A stretch of 64,000 nucleotides of DNA from Pseudorasbora parva (lineage: Eukaryota > Chordata > Actinopteri > Cypriniformes > Gobionidae). Numbering within the stretch: position 1 is the first letter of the stretch; each line of letters begins with the position of its first letter. Shown here in pieces: positions 57,991-64,000 of the stretch. Both the position numbers and the translations under genes were made by a program. The stretch lies in contig NC_090174.1 in NCBI RefSeq assembly GCF_024679245.1, forward strand, positions 18,369,433 through 18,433,432, given 5' to 3'. Under the pieces are notes generated by a model that was given only the letters and a program-made list of their open reading frames with translations, was not told the origin of the DNA and searched no databases.

Positions 57991-58596
57991 ATTTAGTTTC
58001 GTAGTTAGGCTATGTTTTCTTTAACCCACGGCCGATAAAAGCGCCGGTGTTCTCATTTTTTCCTTCTTCCTTTAAGAGAGATGAAACAATTCACAATACT
58101 CCTGTCATTTTTAGCTATACAGATGAGTTCAAGACCTAATTATAAACTATAAACTGTCTATTTTTATTTGTGGACTCTAATAATCTAATAATTAGGAAAC
58201 TAATTATTTCGCATGCACTCACTCCAAACGCTGTCTCCATTTCAAAAAAATTATTTCGTTTATTAAATGCCAATTTTTTTTTTTTCCAAAGCATTTCTAA
58301 ATTCAGTTCAAATGCCCATCAAACGAAATATCTAGCCAAAATAACAAAAGTGGTAAAAAAAATAAAATAAAAAAACATTTGAGTTAACATGCAAATTCAA
58401 ACATTTCGCTCTACTCTATATGCGTCAACCTGCCGCACGTAAAAGTCGATCATTCTTTACAGATGACGGGTTCGGTTTGGAGAGAAGACGAGACGGAGTT
58501 CTTTATTAAACTCATAAAAGACAATATAGGATTACAGTAATACTGAATTCTAAACACAGAAATGCTACATTATCATGGAGACCTTGAAGCAGATCT

Positions 58597-58718
<122 letters not shown>

Positions 58719-58855
58719 GTTCAGTTTTTCGAAAATCTGTAATGGAAACGCAGCTAGTGTAGTTCTTTTTTTAAATAATGTATTTTTGAACATTTAAGCA
58801 TGACAACCTGTTCTAGTAGACCTCAAAAACAAAATCAAAACTTTGTAAAAGGGTA

Positions 58856-60154
58856 TAACATAGGGGTGTAAGAAAATATCGATACACGTGAATACCGCGA
58901 TATTATGTTTGGCGATACTGTATCGATTCTCAAAAACGCTGTATCGATATTTATATATTATTTACATCCAAGATTCGTGGCATAATGAGGGTCCCTACAT
59001 GCAAACCGAAGCATTGAGAACTTTGTAAGTCTTATTCCGCTCCTGCAGTATAGAGAGCTGAAGTGTGGACTCATTTTGGCTTCAGCTAAAAAGAAGCCAC
59101 TAAGGAAATCGACAAGAATCATTTTGTTTGCAAAATAGGCCAAGTTATAATCTAATACTCGGGAAACACATTGAAACAGAGAGCTCGCTTAACATCCTGA
59201 CGTCACCCGCGCTGCTGAGAAGCGTTTCCATAGAATAGACTGCACGTTTTCCTCTGAGTAACAAAATAAACACATGCCAAAACTGACAGCGGTGGCAGGA
59301 GAACGAAAGATAATAGCGATGTGGATATGGATGCACCAGCTCTGCAGTTCAGTTCTTGAAATAGCACTTTATACAATAGACTGCTTTATAGAAAGCAGCT
59401 TTAGGCCCAGATCTCACAGAGTGCGTTTTTCAGGTTCGAAAACGCGAGGTGCACTGCGCTTTAATGTTTCTAGGCAACCCCCGAATCACCTGTACTGTCA
59501 GTCAAATCAATGTAACGGTCAACACAACGGAAGGCCCGCCTCTTCATTCATTTGTTTGGACAACAGAAAATAAGCTCGATGATGTTGCGTGCTTTTCTGC
59601 TCAGAGTTGACTTTTTTTCAACTTCATGCGCTCGGAGCGCTCCTTCAAAAAAGTGAGTCGCCCAGGGCGCATAAGCAGCGCGCATAATGCTCTCTGCCAA
59701 CTGAAATCCATTCAAAAAAGGCGCCTCTCGCTGCAAAAACGCGTTCTGTGTGATCGGGGCTTCTGTGTTAAATATAAAACAAACAGTCATTCAGTCATGA
59801 AATGGACTGCACTTTCTGTTGTTAAATAGCCACTGCTATACTGTGAACCTTTATAACCTATCCTACACATAAAGAATCCTGCAGTCACTTTACATTTCCC
59901 TTAACTTAGATTGCACATTGCGTATGATTAGTGATATAAATTATACTGTATTAATTAAATAAAATACTTTGTCTCATGTTTTAGGCTTATGGTGGTGTTC
60001 TTTATTCTTTTATATTATAAAAAACAAAACACACAAAAAAAAATATCGCAGTATATTGCCTCTCTTACAATATCGCAATATATCGCATCGTAACCCCTGT
60101 ATCGTGATACGTATTGTATCGCCAGAGTCTTGGCAATACACAGCCCTAACATAG
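58856..60154. mobile_element. hAT-like element with 8-bp duplication
   Basis: Ends taggggtgtaagaaaatatc (58861) and, inverted, tagggctgtgtattgcc. The repeat taacatag flanks it (58856-58863 and 60147-60154), overlapping the terminal ta. Ends are rich in tatcgata and cgcgata words. A smaller inverted-repeat element lies inside at about 59403-59763. Confidence 0.8.
59403..59763. mobile_element. Small element with gatc(t/a)cacagagtgcg-like termini
   Basis: Left ggcccagatctcacagagtg and right, inverted, gccccgatcacacagaacgc, both followed by gtttttc/gttttt. About 360 bp. Target duplication unclear. Confidence 0.6.
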
Positions 60155-60655
60155 CCTCTTTAAGAATGTAGAAAATAAGATTTTTTTAAGGGTTTGAATG
60201 GAGCATATCAACAAAACCTCTTTTAGTCTGTTGTAAAAAATGTCTCAGTGAATACTTGATTTAATTTTCATTTTCCATGTCATATTTTCCTTATATTAGA
60301 TGCTTTGCTTGTTGAGGCATGTTACAGAGCTGCTTGGGGAAGCCTGCCAAGCCTGTGCATGGACTTGTGTGTTTGTGTCTCAGAAGTCTTAGACAAAACA
60401 AAATTAGATTTTAAATAGATTATGAAAAAAGATAAATACTTAGCAAGTATTATTTTGTTTTGAACAATGTCTTATCATCAAACATATTTAAGTTGGCAAC
60501 TGAGATTATAAATGCAGTTTACAAGAAACATCAGAATAATCTTGAATTAATCTCAATTAGTATTTCAAATACTGCTAGTTATTTATTATTTCTTGGTTTG
60601 TGAAAATCTGCTGAAAGACCCCTGTTCTGAAGGGCAGCAAATTATAAATTATAAG
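60155..60655. other. No gene seen
   Basis: AT-rich, no supported feature. Confidence 0.4.
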
Positions 60656-60760
60656 TGAAAATTGTGTTGTCCCGATACCAAAATTATGATTTTGATACGA
60701 TACCAGATTAAGATACCTCAATACCGATACTAAGTCGATACCACGGTAAAAAAAGGAAAA
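60656..60760 (+). mobile_element. hAT-like terminus, CGATACC type
   Basis: gtgttgtcccgataccaaaa then gatacgataccagattaag and cgatactaagtcgataccac, a terminus with clustered gatacc words. No partner end. Confidence 0.45.
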
Positions 60761-60851
60761 ATAAACATAATATGAATAATATGACAACAGAACTTATTAT
60801 TCATTGTTTTATTTTTTTTTACTAAAAACTGACGTGGCCAGCATGTTCCTT

Positions 60852-60900
60852 AGGGTTGGGTATCGTTTTAATTTGAACGATTCCGATTCTAGCACAAATA
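60852..60900 (+). mobile_element. hAT-like terminus, tagggttgggtatcg type
   Basis: tagggttgggtatcgtttt followed by gaacgattccgattctagc. Related gagtatcgaatcgattg words occur near 62871. No confident partner end. Confidence 0.4.
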
Positions 60901-62340
60901 CAATAGAATAAAAGATACAAATGAAATAGTAATATTTTTTCAGGTAGGTCTAACATTCAGTTAAGAAACAAAAATAAATAAATAAAAGTAATTAAATTTA
61001 AAACAACATTGGATAATGTTCTTTGTATAAAATTAAATAGCCTACAGATGAAACCATTAAAGTAGGCTACACAAGTTGATCAGTCAAGAGCAGTGTGATC
61101 GTTGGTCTTTTTGTAGTTTGAATAACTAATAACTGCTGTCCCTTTAAGACTAACGCACGCATGGATCCTAAACACTGTTCCTGTGACTCATTCTTTCTGA
61201 ACTGTTTATGACTGTGTTTACATTAATACTATTCAAGATGTGCACTGGGAATTTTTTTGAGTGTATTTGATCAATAATAAGCTGGGAAAAGAAGTAAATG
61301 TTTGCACTTGTATGCCAGAGGCGGCTTTATTACGGTATGTGTGTGCGCTTCAGATGTGAGCGCGAAATCTGCGGGGATTAGTAGAATTATGTAGCCTGGC
61401 TCTGCCCTCCTACGTACTTCCGCTCAATTTTCATTTTCCTTCAGTACTACGTCTGGGACTGCTGTGTAGTCTTAGGTTTTCTCCGAACAAATTTTTACCG
61501 GTCCAATCAGCGAACAGAGGGAGTGGCTGAGAAAGATGACGTTGATGTCGAGCGCTAGTTTGAGATGTAGTTCAGTAATGGTGGCGGAGAAAGATGCAAA
61601 CTAAACCATTCATTGCATTGTGGCACCGCTTCCGAATATCCAGAAGTTAAAGCCGGAGCAATAACAGTCTTTGCTGGGGTTTGTTGGTGGCCATGATGTT
61701 GTGGCCCTCCAACAGGGTAAATTCGGGAAAAGATTTTCCAGATCGCTTCGTTAGTGATGAAGGAGTTGCTGAAGCTATTCGGGCGGTAACTGTTTCTCGT
61801 GGGGTCGGAAGGTATTGGCATCATTTAAGTTACAGCGACTGGTCAGTTATTTTATTGCCGTCCGTCTCTCACCACCCGTGTAAAAATCCCCGGCCGAGTT
61901 ACCTACTGCTTTTGACAAACGCAAGGTCGTGTTGATGTAACAGTTGTCTGAATCCACATCTCTGAGTTTTCAACAATATATCACTACAAAATTCACTGTT
62001 TGTGATCATTTTTGACCACTTCAGAACAACATACGGTTGCTTTGCTGTTATTAGGATGCATTTATAGACTTGTATTTCCTTAAAATGTATTGTAAAAGTA
62101 TTTAGAAGAGCAATATATTTCATCATTTAAACATTTGAATTGGTCCGTTATTTATAGCAGCATTTATTATCATACCAAGCATATGACATTTTATTTACAG
62201 CATACAATGATGTTACGGACCACGTGAGCGCCACATTCCCGATCACAAAGCTCTCCTGTCCACCGTGGCGTGAATAAATCACAATCCGAATGCGTATGTG
62301 TTGGGCTCAATGTTATATGGAAGAACTTAGAAGAAGCACG
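60901..62340. other. No gene seen
   Basis: About 1.4 kb; open frames near 61555-61935 on both strands have no recognised domain and overlap each other. Confidence 0.4.
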
Positions 62341-62341
62341 A

Positions 62342-62618
62342 TCATTTAATAAATATATTCCGTGTAGTGAACGTGAACCTATGATAAGCAGTCCACGTAG
62401 CCTTCGTCTCTGTTTTATGTCGGATGGGATCGCCAAAATCTCCAAACCACTGAAGCGGAGCGAACAAACTTGTCAACGATATCTGTGTCCTCTGAGCTGG
62501 TCGTGAGCTCTGAGTTTCCTTCACTATCACTAATTTTTCTCACGCGCGTGCAGCACCCAGAAGCCCGGTCTGCAATACGCATGCGCAGCATTACGCATAG
62601 CGCATAGCGCGTAAGCAT
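62342..62618 (-). pseudogene. BED-type start of a hAT transposase, decayed
   Basis: Minus-strand frame reads KISDSEGNSELTTSSEDTD then IVDKFVRSASVVWRFWRS before a stop. An acidic, serine-rich N-terminus followed by ASVVWRF is how BED-bearing hAT transposases begin. The finger cysteines are not recovered after a frame break. It starts less than 100 bp inside a hAT terminus (62640-62706). Confidence 0.5.
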
Positions 62619-62629
62619 TATATCGAGAA

Positions 62630-62706
62630 TTTATCAAACTGTTATCGTTTTATCGAGGAAAATTATATCGTGATAATTATCGTTATCGTTGTATTGCCCA
62701 GCCCTA
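62630..62706 (-). mobile_element. hAT terminus next to the BED remnant
   Basis: Reverse complement starts TAGGGCTGGGCAATACAACG and continues with gataacgata and tatcacgata words. It is very like the termini at 41438 and 46779 in its first ten bases. The other end was not found. Confidence 0.65.
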
Positions 62707-63006
62707 CTAACACTAACTACTACTAACACGCTTTCATGAGGAAAAGTCCAGCAGAACGTGCGGTCACCGTGCTCAGAGGGTTAACCGGGCTGAATGAGAA
62801 TATGCGGGTGCGTGTCAACTTGCTGTCGGTCGGAAAGGAGGGCGCAGCTGGTATTTATACTGTAGAAACTGAGTATCGAATCGATTGTTTCATATATTCC
62901 AGTATTGATACATATCGAAATAACTGCCATTTTGACTAAGCCTGTTTTTTTTCTCCATTCTGTCGCTTGATGGTTATATCATTTTTTATAGATGAAATGG
63001 ACTCTT
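62707..63006. other. No gene seen
   Basis: Contains a gagtatcgaatcgattg block probably from another hAT terminus. No supported exon. Confidence 0.4.
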
Positions 63007-63697
63007 TTAAAGGGGTACTATGTAGTATTTTTGCAGTAAAATATCCAAAAACCACTAGGCCGGTGTTATATATTTTGTTCAGTTGAGTACCTACAATATC
63101 CCAAATGTTTCCAACTATTTGTAAATTGTGAGAAAATTGCTATTTTAACTAAGGACCAGGACATTTCAGCATTGCGTTTGAGGGAGTCGCCTGTCAATTA
63201 CATCATATCTGCGCTACCCTTAGTTTCGGGTTTTACTTGGCAGGAGTGCTTTAGCAGTGTGAACAAGTGTACGCACGGAGTAACGTCATAACATCATTTT
63301 AAACACACTTAAATGTATCTAATATGATAAACAGAGCTCCATTACCTCATAATCATAACCGGAAGAGCGGATCAGTGAATGTGATCCGGGACCAGTGAAT
63401 GTGTCCCGTCCCGTCATAATAAAAGTCCCAGTGTTTGGGAGGCGGGTATTTGTTTAACAGTTACTCCAGCCGCTGTGCTCAGATCCACAACACTCGGTCC
63501 TGCTCTGCTTTACACTACAGTAACGTTAATAACCGCATGCATGAACGTGATTTCTGCCCGAGTCCTATTTTCCACCGGCTGTGATGTGAAGACCACATGT
63601 CCCAAGATATTTCGCTCAAACTTTGCGTCATCAAACTACACATTTGTTTTGAATAGGCGCCCTCCAGTGGACGGAAAGTTGCATAGTGCACCTTTAA
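63007..63697. mobile_element. 683-bp TTAA-target element
   Basis: Element 63011-63693 starts AGGGGTACTATGTAGTATTT and its other end reverse-complements to AGGTGCACTATGCAACTTTC, flanked by TTAA (63007-63010 and 63694-63697). No transposase frame. It abuts a LINE 3' tail on the right. Confidence 0.85.
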
Positions 63698-63835
63698 TAA
63701 TTGATGATCTTTACAATGGAACTGAATCAACATTGAACTGATTTCAGCTGAACAGCCGAAATGCACAATTTTCCTGTTATCACTGTAAAGCTGCTTTGAA
63801 ACAATGTGTATAAAGCACTATATTAAATAAAGGTG
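63698..63835 (+). mobile_element. L2/CR1-like LINE 3' tail
   Basis: taattgatgatctttacaat, then tgtaaagctgctttgaaaca and the end agcactatattaaataaagg, matching in style the 3' ends at 7690 and 17570. Truncated at its 5' side by the TTAA element. Confidence 0.7.
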
Positions 63836-64000
63836 AGATTTTGCTGTATAGGCAGGGCAATCTAGTAAAAAGTGACAATAAAACCAATTGAATGCCTGCT
63901 GCGTTCCTGGCTGCTTAAAAAAAAAAAAACTTGTAAGAAAAAGTCTGACTTGTAAGAGAGATGAGTTTTGCTTGTTGTTTTACATAGTTAGGATGCAATG
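63836..64000. other. No gene seen
   Basis: End of window, A run at 63919-63930. Confidence 0.5.

Noticed and set aside
61555..61935. Overlapping frames on both strands near 61.7 kb
   Set aside because: Looked at as possible exons, but no domain, no splice context and mutual overlap.

Overview
The window looks like teleost, most likely cyprinid, nuclear DNA. It is AT-rich, dense in microsatellites, and packed with interspersed repeats of fish type: hAT, TTAA-target, Tc1/mariner, Harbinger-like, L2/CR1-like LINE, RTE-like LINE and gypsy. Only one host gene can be supported. It is the first coding exon (23206-23869, + strand) of a BCR-family gene, carrying the N-terminal oligomerisation coiled coil. 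Upstream lie a CRE/CCAAT-type promoter, a 32-codon uORF that stops 2 nt before the main ATG, and long CA and GAA microsatellites. The exon ends in a GT splice donor. No second BCR exon was found in the remaining 40 kb, so most of the right side is probably a transposon-filled first intron (inference).

Left part (1-20 kb): hAT fragments and inverted-repeat arms (1-3.6 kb); a decayed Tc1/mariner transposase (about 3.96-4.65 kb); a 203-bp palindromic MITE (4.88-5.08 kb); and a 3' fragment of an L2/CR1-like LINE (6.9-7.7 kb). A long L2/CR1-like LINE runs from about 10.2 to 17.6 kb, with an esterase-type ORF1 and an endonuclease/reverse transcriptase ORF2. A Harbinger-like element with a Myb/SANT-like exon (11021-13229) splits it, and that element is itself split by a hAT-like element with a perfect 8-bp target duplication (11574-12740). 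A solo LTR with a 5-bp duplication (16923-17425) sits in the LINE 3' UTR.

Middle (18-34 kb): inverted repeats, a gypsy RT fragment on the minus strand, a 729-bp palindromic TTAA element, the BCR exon, then a 3.7-kb hAT element (27647-31311) inside an older repeat, and a piggyBac-like element (31674-33398).

Right part (35-64 kb): a hAT inside a hAT, both with perfect 8-bp duplications (35025-38212 and 35345-36774); a BED-finger hAT (38599-39595); two close sister copies of one hAT family (40199-41438 and 45666-46779); another nested hAT pair (47421-50222 and 48283-49666); an RTE-like LINE on the minus strand split by a TTAA element; and further hAT, TA-target and TTAA elements to the end.

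Every mobile coding region seen is broken. I saw no intact autonomous element, no convincing RNA gene beyond a tRNA-derived SINE fragment, and no CRISPR array. The most unusual points are the BCR-like exon without the Grb2-binding tyrosine motif, the uORF/start arrangement, the readable order of nested insertions with internal empty-site controls, and a 42-bp in-frame duplication over the catalytic aspartate block of the LINE reverse transcriptase.
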